Assembly: GCA_020348345.1 (NCBI GenBank)
Contig: CP070748.1
Coordinates: forward strand, 1,171,632-1,216,510
Source of the DNA: Methanobacteriota archaeon
GTDB taxonomy: Archaea; Thermoplasmatota; Thermoplasmata; UBA10834
DNA: 44,879 bases
Direction of reading: 5' to 3'
Both the position numbers and the translations under genes were made by a program. Positions 23,452 through 30,971 of this stretch are shown in pieces. A model generated the notes under the pieces. The model had not been told where the DNA came from. It worked only from the letters and a program-made list of their open reading frames with translations, and did not search any database. The first letter of the stretch is position 1; the number at the start of each line of letters is the position of its first letter.

Positions 23452-25470
23452 TCATCGTTGATCGGACAACGCGGACAACAGCAGCTCCATAAGATCGACG
23501 ACCGCTACCGACTGATCCGAGTTCTGGCACTCCCTGAGGTTCTGGAAGCACCATGGGCATGCTGTGACCAAGGTGTCAGCCCCCGCGGCCACGGCTTGAC
23601 TGATGCGCTCCATCGCGATTGCCGAGGCGAGCTCGCCGAAGCCACTCTTGACGCCGGACCCCGCCCCGCAACACGCGCTCTCGCTTCGCGACCTTCTCAT
23701 CTCGACCGCAGGTGTTTCGAGCGCCGCATCAAGGAGCGCTCTTGGTTCGTCGAATACTGCTTTCTCCCTTCCAAGGTCGCAAGGATCGTGATACGTGACC
23801 TTCCCGTATGCCTTCACAGGGACGATCTTGAGCTTATCGAGATGTTCGCAAAGGATCTGCGAGATGTGTCGTATCTCGATGCCGTATCTCTCCTTGAACT
23901 CCGGATACGCATCCAGCGTCGAGTAGCATCCAGGGCACGATGTAACCACCACCTTCGCGCCTGCCTTCGCAAGATTCATGTAACAAGATTCTGCCTTTTC
24001 ACGTGCGAGTTCGGTCTCGCCCAGCTTGCGCAGAATCGACCCACAGCACCTCTCGGATGACCCTATATAGGCCGGCTCCATGCCCGCTGCCCTCAGAAGA
24101 CGAATCGCGCCCTTTGCGGATTCGGGGAACAGAAACGACGTGGAGCAGCCCGCGAAGTACACAATCTCGCCCTCCGAAGGGAGTGCCATCTCGCGAGACC
24201 ATCTCGAACGACGAGCGCGCGGCATCTGCCACGGGTTGTCATAGTTTCTTACGCTGCCAACGATAGCATCACGCTCGGCAGTGCCCTCCAGTTTCTGACC
24301 AACGAAGGCCTCCCGCCCCTTCAACAAGACCTTTCTTGTGTCAATGTCGACCGGACACACTTCCCTGCACCCGCCGCATGATGTGCAGAGAAAGAGACCT
24401 GCGTCGTCGGCTTCCTTCAACCTCCCCATTGAAGCGAGCATACCAACGCCCAGTCCGCCCACCCGCCCGGGCGTGCCGAAGACAGGCCCGACAATGCTGT
24501 ACACGGGGCATCGAGTAAGACACGAGCCACAGCCGATGCAGTAGAGCGACTCCGGGTCCGAGAGGGATTGTCGGCCGTCGTCCACAATGACGACTATGAC
24601 CTCCTTGGGCCCGTGCATGCCCGTGTATATCATTTTCTCGATATCGGCCGTGTAGCTCGGTCCGGAGATGACCTCAATGTATGAACTGATAACCTTTCCT
24701 GTGGAGTATAGCGTCTGAAGCTTTGTCACGTCAATCGCGTCCCGAAGATCTGGCACGACCTTCTCGGGAGTAGTTACAACGATGTGTTTCTCCGGCAGAG
24801 ATGCGCACCTCGCAGCATTTCCCTCGTTGTGCACGATAACAATGGCTCCCTCACGGGCGGCGATGACGTTCGCGCCTGTGATGCCCACCTTCGCTCGCTC
24901 TACATATCCCGAGATCTCCTCTCGTACGGCCTCCGTGAGTTCCTTCGGATCGTCTGATATCATCCTTCCGAAGTGCCTCGACAGCAGTTCGGATATCTCC
25001 TTTCGCCCTAGATGACATGCCGGGCCTGTCGGATGCACAGCAGGACATCCCATGAGCTGGACGATCCGATCGCCAAGGTCGGTCTCGATAACCTCGATTC
25101 CGCGCTCTGATAGCGATTCTGAGAGACGCAATTGTTTTGAGACGTTCGATTTCGATTTGACGACGAGAGAATGTCCGGCGACCTCATCTGCGATGAAATC
25201 CACAGCCGCCTCGCCGGTCTTTACGAGCACGACGCGGCACCCGTTCTCCCGAAGCGAAGATATCGCCTCGGCGAGAAGGCCTTCGTTTCCGACACTCGTC
25301 TCCTTGACTTTCCGGACCCGTTCCTTCACAGGCTGCAGGTCCGGGATGCGGCCTGAATTTGTCGCGCGTCTTTCGGCTATGGTTTCGAAGGATTTCCTCA
25401 TTCTGGCGAGTGAGTCGCGCTCCCCTACGGCCTTCCGCACCTTCTCACGCAAAGACATTGTGATCGTCAT
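23452..25470 (-). CDS. LutB-LutA-like iron-sulfur fusion protein (LUD, ferredoxin and two CCG domains)
   Basis: Predicted cytoplasmic or membrane-associated redox protein. Residues about 55-300 form a LUD domain as in LutB/LldF. Residues about 310-370 hold two cysteine clusters (CIGCGSCLTRCP and CTSCGGCREVCP) for [4Fe-4S] centres. The C-terminal 270 residues contain two CCG domains (a CCGSILRKLGE segment and CCGAGSG) as in LutA/GlcF and HdrD. In bacteria LutA and LutB are separate proteins for L-lactate oxidation. Here they are joined, and no LutC or flavin dehydrogenase gene is adjacent. Lactate use or heterodisulfide-like electron transfer are both possible. An ATG at 25458 is an alternative start. 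Confidence 0.85.
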   Translation of the reverse strand: MTITMSLREKVRKAVGERDSLARMRKSFETIAERRATNSGRIPDLQPVKERVRKVKETSVGNEGLLAEAISSLRENGCRVVLVKTGEAAVDFIADEVAGHSLVVKSKSNVSKQLRLSESLSERGIEVIETDLGDRIVQLMGCPAVHPTGPACHLGRKEISELLSRHFGRMISDDPKELTEAVREEISGYVERAKVGITGANVIAAREGAIVIVHNEGNAARCASLPEKHIVVTTPEKVVPDLRDAIDVTKLQTLYSTGKVISSYIEVISGPSYTADIEKMIYTGMHGPKEVIVVIVDDGRQSLSDPESLYCIGCGSCLTRCPVYSIVGPVFGTPGRVGGLGVGMLASMGRLKEADDAGLFLCTSCGGCREVCPVDIDTRKVLLKGREAFVGQKLEGTAERDAIVGSVRNYDNPWQMPRARRSRWSREMALPSEGEIVYFAGCSTSFLFPESAKGAIRLLRAAGMEPAYIGSSERCCGSILRKLGETELAREKAESCYMNLAKAGAKVVVTSCPGCYSTLDAYPEFKERYGIEIRHISQILCEHLDKLKIVPVKAYGKVTYHDPCDLGREKAVFDEPRALLDAALETPAVEMRRSRSESACCGAGSGVKSGFGELASAIAMERISQAVAAGADTLVTACPWCFQNLRECQNSDQSVAVVDLMELLLSALSDQR

Positions 25471-25523
25471 CCCTATTGAGGGTTCAACCCCTGACGCTCG
25501 AACATTGGAAGTCGTAGCTGGCG

Positions 25524-25901
25524 TTACGATTCCTGAAGAGTTGAGAGCCGGTCGTACTCCAAGGAGTGCGAGATGCTTGCCTTCTTGAGTATCTTGCTCA
25601 GCCGCTCCGTGATTCGCACCACCTGAGCGGTCTTCACGTCCGCCCTGATGTACATCTCCTTCCTGCCGCCCGTCAAGGGAAACACGAGCCTCATCCTACC
25701 CCGACGGTTGTAGCCTTCGGGCTTGCGATTCTTGGTGATGTCCATCATGTTCAGACGTATGAACATCCGGAGTATCTCCTCTTCGTCAGGCATCTGATCG
25801 GTCTCCTCCAGAAAGACCCTCAGTAGCTCCTCGAAGCATTTCGAGAGGTTCCTGTACCTGAACTGTCCCTTGAACACTATGTGGCCCGTCTGCGCCTTCA
25901 T
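25524..25901 (-). CDS. Conserved-looking protein of unknown function
   Basis: A 125-residue protein I do not recognise. It is basic with predicted helices and a central beta segment (RRGRMRLVFPLTG, then EMYIRADVKTAQVVRITE). It lacks membrane segments, cysteines for metal binding apart from one, and known catalytic motifs. A TATA box at 25926-25934, about 29 nt before the ATG, supports expression as a near-leaderless transcript. It is divergent from thiDN, sharing a 105-bp promoter region, and lies upstream of the iron-sulfur fusion gene on the same strand. Confidence 0.7.
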   Translation of the reverse strand: MKAQTGHIVFKGQFRYRNLSKCFEELLRVFLEETDQMPDEEEILRMFIRLNMMDITKNRKPEGYNRRGRMRLVFPLTGGRKEMYIRADVKTAQVVRITERLSKILKKASISHSLEYDRLSTLQES

Positions 25902-25925
25902 CTCAGCCGTTCGGATTAGCTAGCC

Positions 25926-25934
25926 CATATTTAA
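25926..25934 (-). promoter_or_regulatory. TATA box of the unknown-protein gene
   Basis: TTAAATATG on the minus strand, centred 29 nt before the ATG at 25901. It forms one half of a divergent promoter region with the thiDN TATA box. Confidence 0.5.
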
Positions 25935-25973
25935 CCATGATGCAGGTCAGATGGAGCTCACGGCTGACACAAT

Positions 25974-25981
25974 CGATATAT
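25974..25981 (+). promoter_or_regulatory. TATA box of thiDN
   Basis: CGATATAT lies about 26-30 nt before ATG 26007, so the transcript should start close to the start codon. This leaves no room for a TPP riboswitch. Confidence 0.5.
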
Positions 25982-26006
25982 CAGGCAGAACGTATGCTCT
26001 CAGGAT

Positions 26007-27326
26007 ATGACCAATATACTCACCGTGGCTGGCTCGGACCCTGCTGGAGGGGCGGGAATCCAGGCGGACCTCAAGGCGATCGAGGCTGTCGGCCTGCATG
26101 CGTGCACGGTAATCACATGCGTCACTGCTCAGAATACGCAGGGCGTGCAATCGATCCACCCAGTTCCTCCAGAGGAGATCGACAGGCAATTGAAATCGAT
26201 CCTATCAGATATCGCAATAAGCGCCGCAAAGACGGGAATGCTGTACGATGCCGAGACGGTGAAGGTCGTATCGAGAAGGCTTCGGCAGCTCAGAGCGCCG
26301 CTCGTGGTCGACCCCGTCATGAAGGCGACCGCAGGGGGATCACTTAGCTCGGAGGGACTCGCGTTCGAGTTGAAGCGAAAGCTGGTGCCGCTCGCTTCGG
26401 TCGTCACCCCAAACGCATTCGAGGCGAAGGCGCTGACGGGCGTCAAAGTAACGGATCTGAGGAGTGCAAGGAGGGCGGCCCGCCATCTCATGGACGAGGG
26501 TGCGAAGGCTGTGCTGATCAAGGGCGGGCATCTCAGAGGAGGAGACGCTGTGGATTACCTCTTCCAGGAAGGGCGGACGGACAAGATGTCGACTCCTCGT
26601 GTCAAGGCCGAGGTTCACGGCACAGGATGTATTCTGTCCGCGTTGATTGCTGCCAACATGTCGACGGGCATCGGGTTGGAGGATGCGGTCAGGGCGTCTA
26701 AGGCTGCCGTCTACAGGGCGATTCTGTCGCGTGAGCGCGTCGGAAAAGGCGTCGATTGCGTCAACCCGATGCATGCTATCAGAGCGAAGGCATCAAAGGC
26801 GTCCGTTCTCGAGGAGCTGGCTGATGCTACGCCGTTGCTGGAGACGCTCCTGGATCCTCGGCTCCTGCCCGAGGTTGGCTCTAATATGGCCTATGCAGCG
26901 ATCGGCGCCGCAGAACCTGATGAGGTTGCGGCGTTCGAAGGCAGAATAACCAGAGTGGGAGACAAAGCGAAGACGACTGGGTGTGCCCGTTTCGGCGCAT
27001 CGAAGCATGTGGCCCGCATCGTGCTCGCAGCATCATCCGAAGATCCCTTGATTCGATGTGCGCTGAACATCAAGTATTCGTCGGAAAACATGAAGGCATG
27101 CAGGGACTCAGGCCTGAGCGTGGCTTCCTTCGACCGCAGTAAGGAGCCGAAGGGGGTCTCGTCAATGACATGGGGAGTCACCCATGCAATCAGACGCCAT
27201 AAGAGTACCCCGGACGTGATAGCAGACAGGGGGGGCATGGGCAAGGAGCCGATGATAAGGATGCTGGGGGAAACGCCTTCGGACGTGATAGCCAAGCTGA
27301 GAAGGGTCTTGGCCAAGCTCGATTGA
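26007..27326 (+). CDS. thiDN: Bifunctional HMP/HMP-phosphate kinase and thiamine-phosphate synthase (ThiD-ThiN)
   Basis: Thiamine biosynthesis enzyme that phosphorylates the pyrimidine moiety twice and couples it to the thiazole phosphate. Residues 1-255 are ThiD: the N-terminal VAGSDPAGGAGIQADLK motif, VVDPVM, the KGGH segment and the HGTGCILSA anion hole. Residues about 275-439 are ThiN, with the GSNMAYA segment, RFGASKHVARIVL and DRGGMGKEPMI. This ThiDN fusion is typical of archaea lacking ThiE. It is followed 10 nt later by the glycosyltransferase gene, so the two may share a message. Confidence 0.95.
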   Translation: MTNILTVAGSDPAGGAGIQADLKAIEAVGLHACTVITCVTAQNTQGVQSIHPVPPEEIDRQLKSILSDIAISAAKTGMLYDAETVKVVSRRLRQLRAPLVVDPVMKATAGGSLSSEGLAFELKRKLVPLASVVTPNAFEAKALTGVKVTDLRSARRAARHLMDEGAKAVLIKGGHLRGGDAVDYLFQEGRTDKMSTPRVKAEVHGTGCILSALIAANMSTGIGLEDAVRASKAAVYRAILSRERVGKGVDCVNPMHAIRAKASKASVLEELADATPLLETLLDPRLLPEVGSNMAYAAIGAAEPDEVAAFEGRITRVGDKAKTTGCARFGASKHVARIVLAASSEDPLIRCALNIKYSSENMKACRDSGLSVASFDRSKEPKGVSSMTWGVTHAIRRHKSTPDVIADRGGMGKEPMIRMLGETPSDVIAKLRRVLAKLD

Positions 27327-27335
27327 GGTGTACGC

Positions 27336-28487
27336 TTGAAAGTGGCGATGTTCACCGATTCGTATCATCCCACCGTCGACGGAGCCGTCATCTCGATGGA
27401 AAGGCAATGTGAGGGGCTCGAGGCTCGAGGACACGAGGTTGTGCTGCTGGCTCCCGATGCGCCCTCAAAGACCAGCGTGAGATGGCCGGTTCATTACATG
27501 CCATCCATGGAGTTCAGGTCGTACAGAGACTACAGGATAGTTGTCTCTCCCTCGGACATGCTCGAATACCTCAGAAAGCAGGAAGTCGACATCATCCATT
27601 GTCACGGGCTCGCATCGATGGCCATATTGAGCCTGACGGCAGCACGAGCATTGCGCCTGCCGAGCGTGCTCACCTTCCACACAATGGCCAATGAGGCAGT
27701 CAAGCACTATTCGTTCATTGGCCTGAGAGAGGACCTACTGATACCTCTCGTGTGGGTATATCTGCGAAACCTCATGAGACGTCCCGACATGATCGTCTTT
27801 CCGTCGTCGCCCATCGCGAATGAAGTTCTCGGACACGATGTAAGACCCAGAGCTTACGAGGTGATCCCCACAGGCGTTGATCGCTCTGCGTTCTCCCCCG
27901 GAAATCGCGACCCATCGATGCTGAGGCAATATAATCTCGACGGCAAACGGTTAGTGCTTCACGTGGGCAGACTCTCCGAGGAGAAGAGGCTCGATTTGGT
28001 TATCAGAGCGATGGCTGTGCTGAAGAGGGAGGATCCTGATCTTCGGCTTCTGGTCATCGGCCACGGCCCCGCGGAGAATAGGTATCGTACGCTGGCAGAC
28101 GAGCTGGGGCTGTCCGATGAGGTGGTGTTCGCTGGCTTCGTGCCCGACGACATCCTCGCCAAAGCATACGCCACATGCGATATTCTCGCGCTCGCCTCGA
28201 CATTTGAGACTCAGGGGCTGGTGATATTAGAGGCGATGGCTTCCGGGACTCCCGTCGCAGGGATGGATTGCAGGGCAATACCGGAATTCGTCAAGGACGG
28301 CTACAACGGCTGCCTCTTCGACGCCGACACATGCGCGGATGGCATACGCAGATGTCTCGACGGGGCTGATGAGTTCAGGGAGAATGCCATAGAGACGGCG
28401 AGCAGGTACTCTACCGACGCCTGCTCAGAGAGGCTGGAGAAGGCCTACGAACGTGCGGCTTCCGTCAGGAGGGCGCGGACCGCCTGA
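27336..28487 (+). CDS. Glycosyltransferase family 4
   Basis: GT-B fold enzyme transferring a sugar from a nucleotide donor, with a retaining mechanism by family. The N-terminal domain has the MFTDSYHPTVDGAVISM signature. The C-terminal donor-binding domain has the VGRLSEEKRLDLVIRAM segment and the E-x7-E motif in FETQGLVILEAMASGTPV. It resembles diacylglycerol or lipid glycosyltransferases and the mannosyltransferase PimB family. With the PAP2 membrane protein next door, a role in lipid or glycan synthesis is plausible. Start: TTG 27336 with GAGGTG overlapping the thiDN stop, 5 nt upstream. Confidence 0.92.
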   Translation: MKVAMFTDSYHPTVDGAVISMERQCEGLEARGHEVVLLAPDAPSKTSVRWPVHYMPSMEFRSYRDYRIVVSPSDMLEYLRKQEVDIIHCHGLASMAILSLTAARALRLPSVLTFHTMANEAVKHYSFIGLREDLLIPLVWVYLRNLMRRPDMIVFPSSPIANEVLGHDVRPRAYEVIPTGVDRSAFSPGNRDPSMLRQYNLDGKRLVLHVGRLSEEKRLDLVIRAMAVLKREDPDLRLLVIGHGPAENRYRTLADELGLSDEVVFAGFVPDDILAKAYATCDILALASTFETQGLVILEAMASGTPVAGMDCRAIPEFVKDGYNGCLFDADTCADGIRRCLDGADEFRENAIETASRYSTDACSERLEKAYERAASVRRARTA

Positions 28488-28546
28488 GCTGGCGAGACGA
28501 ACCGTATGCCTGTCAAAGGGGACGCTCAAGGAACGAAAGCTTATCT

Positions 28547-29440
28547 ATGGCGTTATGTCATGCCAGGATAGGGGAGAACACGCCGGTCTCCTACTCAGTG
28601 TTCATCGCGCTCTATGCCGTCTCTGTCGCCGTGGGGATAGTGGCAGGCCTCGCCGTCATGGTGGGGTGGCGTAACATATCACTGAGCCGTTTCGTCGAAT
28701 CCGCCAGGTACAACCTCGTCTACATCGCCATCATCGTAGGCGCACCTCTGCTGGTACTGATCGAGCATGCAGTGGCCAGCGTCGAGCCCAACTCGAAGGA
28801 GGTCGTGTACACCAACTGGTTGTTCAGCATCGGCGGAAATGCCATCAGGATACTGCAGGACCGTCTGGACTACCAGGTTCTCGCGGACTTCTCCATTCTC
28901 ATATACGTGTGGGTCTTCGCATTCATCATCTACTTCACGCCCATACTTCTGCTCGCCCTGGACGACAGAACGACATTCAGGAGATACTCGATAGCGATGC
29001 TGTTCAACTACCTGGTCCTGCTGCCGTTCTACATATTCTTCCCTGTGACCGTGACCGGATTCTACGCAGACTCGGGCATGACGCCTCTGCTCTACATAGA
29101 CACCCACTGGGGAAGGATTGTCACCAGCGTAGACCCGCTGAATAACGATTTTCCCAGCGCTCACATAAGCCTGGTAGTGACGGCGCTGCTGGTGCTCATA
29201 TCGGCTGGGGTCGACTACAGAAGGTACTACTACTTCCTGGCGTGCTCCGCAATAGGCATCACGTTCTCGGTTCTCTACCTCGGCGTTCATTGGCTGGCGG
29301 ACGTGTTCGCTGGTTTCGTGCTCGCGGTCGGCGCATACGTCGTCTCGGGCAACGAAAGCGTCCAGATGACGTTCGACAGATATGTCCGCAGGCTGTCGTC
29401 TATATTCAAGAAGCGGGAGAGGAGGAAGTCTTCGGCCTGA
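28547..29440 (+). CDS. PAP2-family membrane phosphatase or lipid phosphotransferase
   Basis: Integral membrane protein with about six or seven helices. The C-terminal half carries two of the PAP2 motifs, DFPSAHISL near residue 203 and YLGVHWLADVFAG near residue 248, with both catalytic histidines. The first motif (KxxxxxxRP) is not evident, as in AUR1/inositol-phosphoceramide-synthase-like members. The likely action is on polyprenyl or archaeal lipid phosphates or transfer of a headgroup. The start is uncertain: ATG 28547 lies very near a TATA-like CTTATC, so a downstream GTG (28598) may be real. The preceding GT4 gene suggests a shared lipid/glycan pathway. Confidence 0.85.
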   Translation: MALCHARIGENTPVSYSVFIALYAVSVAVGIVAGLAVMVGWRNISLSRFVESARYNLVYIAIIVGAPLLVLIEHAVASVEPNSKEVVYTNWLFSIGGNAIRILQDRLDYQVLADFSILIYVWVFAFIIYFTPILLLALDDRTTFRRYSIAMLFNYLVLLPFYIFFPVTVTGFYADSGMTPLLYIDTHWGRIVTSVDPLNNDFPSAHISLVVTALLVLISAGVDYRRYYYFLACSAIGITFSVLYLGVHWLADVFAGFVLAVGAYVVSGNESVQMTFDRYVRRLSSIFKKRERRKSSA

Positions 29441-29447
29441 TTCGTCC

Positions 29448-30398
29448 CTATGCCTTCACCACACCGAGTATCGTAACCTCGAAGTACAGAGCTCTGCCAG
29501 ATATTTCGCCGTTGTAGCCTATCGCAGAATCGCTTCTGTGAATCTGGAAGGTTCCGTTCTCTGAGTCGAAGGATGAAACGACGAATACCTCATCGTCGTA
29601 TGACAGGGCCTTGATCGCGTATACGTCGGAAGCGGCAACGTGATGCCTGATCATCACCTCTCCTATTCCGTCGTCCGCTGAGCTGGCAAAGGACTCCACG
29701 GTGCACGGCCACCCAGCGGGGTTCTCATCATCTGACGGATCTCCGAAGGGATAGATAGTCTCGCCAACCGTAGGGAAATGCTTGAAGGTGACATAGCCGA
29801 ACTCGATATTCGTGACTATGATGTCGTAGTCCCATTTGTAGTGCGGCGCATAATCCAATACCACCGGCTCGACGCTGAACAGGCTCTTGAAATCGCTCTC
29901 GCTGATTATCTCAGTGCCAGGCACGCGCTCGACGAGGGAGATCGTCTCGACCATATCAGGATTGACAGGATAGGCGTCCTCAGGTGCGACGTACACCAGC
30001 TCGGTGTCGCCCACGCTCAGGCCGATGACGCCGAGGGCAAAGCCCTTGATCGTGCCGCCCTCCTCGCCATATTTGCCGGCGATCATCTCGAATGGCGCGT
30101 AGCTCTCGTTGTCCCTCATTTCATAGGTGAGCGACTTGGGATAAAGAACATCATTCGCCGCGATTTCCAGGATGCTTGTATCGAAGATCAATCCGTTTGT
30201 GAAGCTGCCCACATAGTTCATCGTCACGACGTCGTTCATCTCTATCATGCTCGACGATGCAGTGGAGTGCGATTTCGTGTTATCGTAGACGACGTATCCA
30301 ATCACTCCCACGGATATGAGAAGCGCTGCCACGGTGATCACCAACAATGTCTTTGAGGAGTCTCGCGGCTTCCCGTTGGGTTCAGATAAGCTCACCAT
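29448..30398 (-). CDS. Membrane-anchored FKBP/SlyD-like peptidyl-prolyl isomerase
   Basis: Predicted extracytoplasmic folding factor. One N-terminal helix (about residues 18-42) anchors it. The FKBP core begins at NDVVTMNYVGSFTNGLIFDTS, and the GFALGVIGLSVGDTELVYV segment with PEDAYP is the SlyD-like signature. A C-terminal extension of about 150 residues replaces the usual short insert and is unrecognised. Surface placement could help fold the exported PKD proteins, but this is inference. The TATA box at 30431-30440 gives it its own promoter, 75 bp after the MoaD-like gene. It is convergent with the PAP2 gene, 7 bp apart. Confidence 0.82.
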   Translation of the reverse strand: MVSLSEPNGKPRDSSKTLLVITVAALLISVGVIGYVVYDNTKSHSTASSSMIEMNDVVTMNYVGSFTNGLIFDTSILEIAANDVLYPKSLTYEMRDNESYAPFEMIAGKYGEEGGTIKGFALGVIGLSVGDTELVYVAPEDAYPVNPDMVETISLVERVPGTEIISESDFKSLFSVEPVVLDYAPHYKWDYDIIVTNIEFGYVTFKHFPTVGETIYPFGDPSDDENPAGWPCTVESFASSADDGIGEVMIRHHVAASDVYAIKALSYDDEVFVVSSFDSENGTFQIHRSDSAIGYNGEISGRALYFEVTILGVVKA

Positions 30399-30430
30399 GG
30401 CGTGTCCCGGGGCGCGGTTATGCCCTGGCC

Positions 30431-30440
30431 CGATATAAAG
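30431..30440 (-). promoter_or_regulatory. TATA box of the FKBP-like gene
   Basis: CTTTATATCG on the minus strand, centred about 38 nt before the ATG at 30398. Confidence 0.5.
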
Positions 30441-30473
30441 CTTATCCGCTCCAAAACGCCATCCAGCAATTGC

Positions 30474-30749
30474 TCAGCCACCTGAGATGGGGGGGAAGAT
30501 GGCGACCTCGTCGCCATCATTCAGGCTGACCTTACTGAGTTCGTCGTCTGTCAGAGTGATTCCGTTGAGAAGCACCACGACGCCCTCAAGAGGCGCATCT
30601 GCGGAGCCGAGGAGGCTTCCCATGGCATCCCCAAACCTCTCGCGCAGGAGGCGATCGACCTCAAAGAGGCTGCTGGCCTCAACTACGACCCTCTCCGACC
30701 CAGAGACGTCCCTCAGCGTGGCAAACAGCCTGACTATAACGGTCGACAC
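30474..30749 (-). CDS. MoaD/ThiS ubiquitin-like sulfur carrier (SAMP-like)
   Basis: A 91-residue beta-grasp protein starting VIVRLFATLRDVSG and ending in the required C-terminal Gly-Gly (PPISGG), the site of adenylation and thiocarboxylation. It may serve molybdopterin synthesis or, as archaeal SAMPs do, tRNA thiolation and protein modification. GTG 30749 is chosen because VIVRLFATL is the usual N-terminus and the TATA box at 30781-30790 fits. A GTG at 30776 adds nine residues but lies only 5 nt from that TATA box. No MoaE, MoeB or UbaA gene is adjacent. Confidence 0.87.
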   Translation of the reverse strand: MSTVIVRLFATLRDVSGSERVVVEASSLFEVDRLLRERFGDAMGSLLGSADAPLEGVVVLLNGITLTDDELSKVSLNDGDEVAIFPPISGG

Positions 30750-30780
30750 ATCCCTACCGTATCCTTGCAGGCGCACGGAA

Positions 30781-30790
30781 GTATATATCG
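30781..30790 (-). promoter_or_regulatory. TATA box of the MoaD-like gene
   Basis: CGATATATAC on the minus strand, about 36 nt before GTG 30749. Confidence 0.45.
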
Positions 30791-30902
30791 GGTTTCACTG
30801 ATGGGGCATTCGAACGGGAAGAAGTGTCGACGCAAACGCTCTCCCAGCCGCAGGAGGCGATGAGCGATAATTGCACTTATTTGACCAAAACATGGAGTTC
30901 AC

Positions 30903-30925
30903 AATGAATATCATTACCTATAATG
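30903..30925 (+). promoter_or_regulatory. Promoter with dyad upstream of copA
   Basis: AATGA-ATA-TCATT (30903-30915) is a perfect dyad placed directly before a TATA-like CCTATAATG (30917-30925). A repressor or activator bound there would control entry to the TATA box, and a copper-responsive factor is the natural guess. The ATG of copA is about 50 nt downstream. Confidence 0.4.
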
Positions 30926-30971
30926 AAACTAGAATGGCTTCGCTTCCACGAGTCCGAGGCATATCGGGGAA

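Noticed and set aside
25935..26006. TPP riboswitch before thiDN
   Set aside because: No CUGAGA or related conserved blocks are visible, and the TATA box at 25974-25981 leaves no leader.
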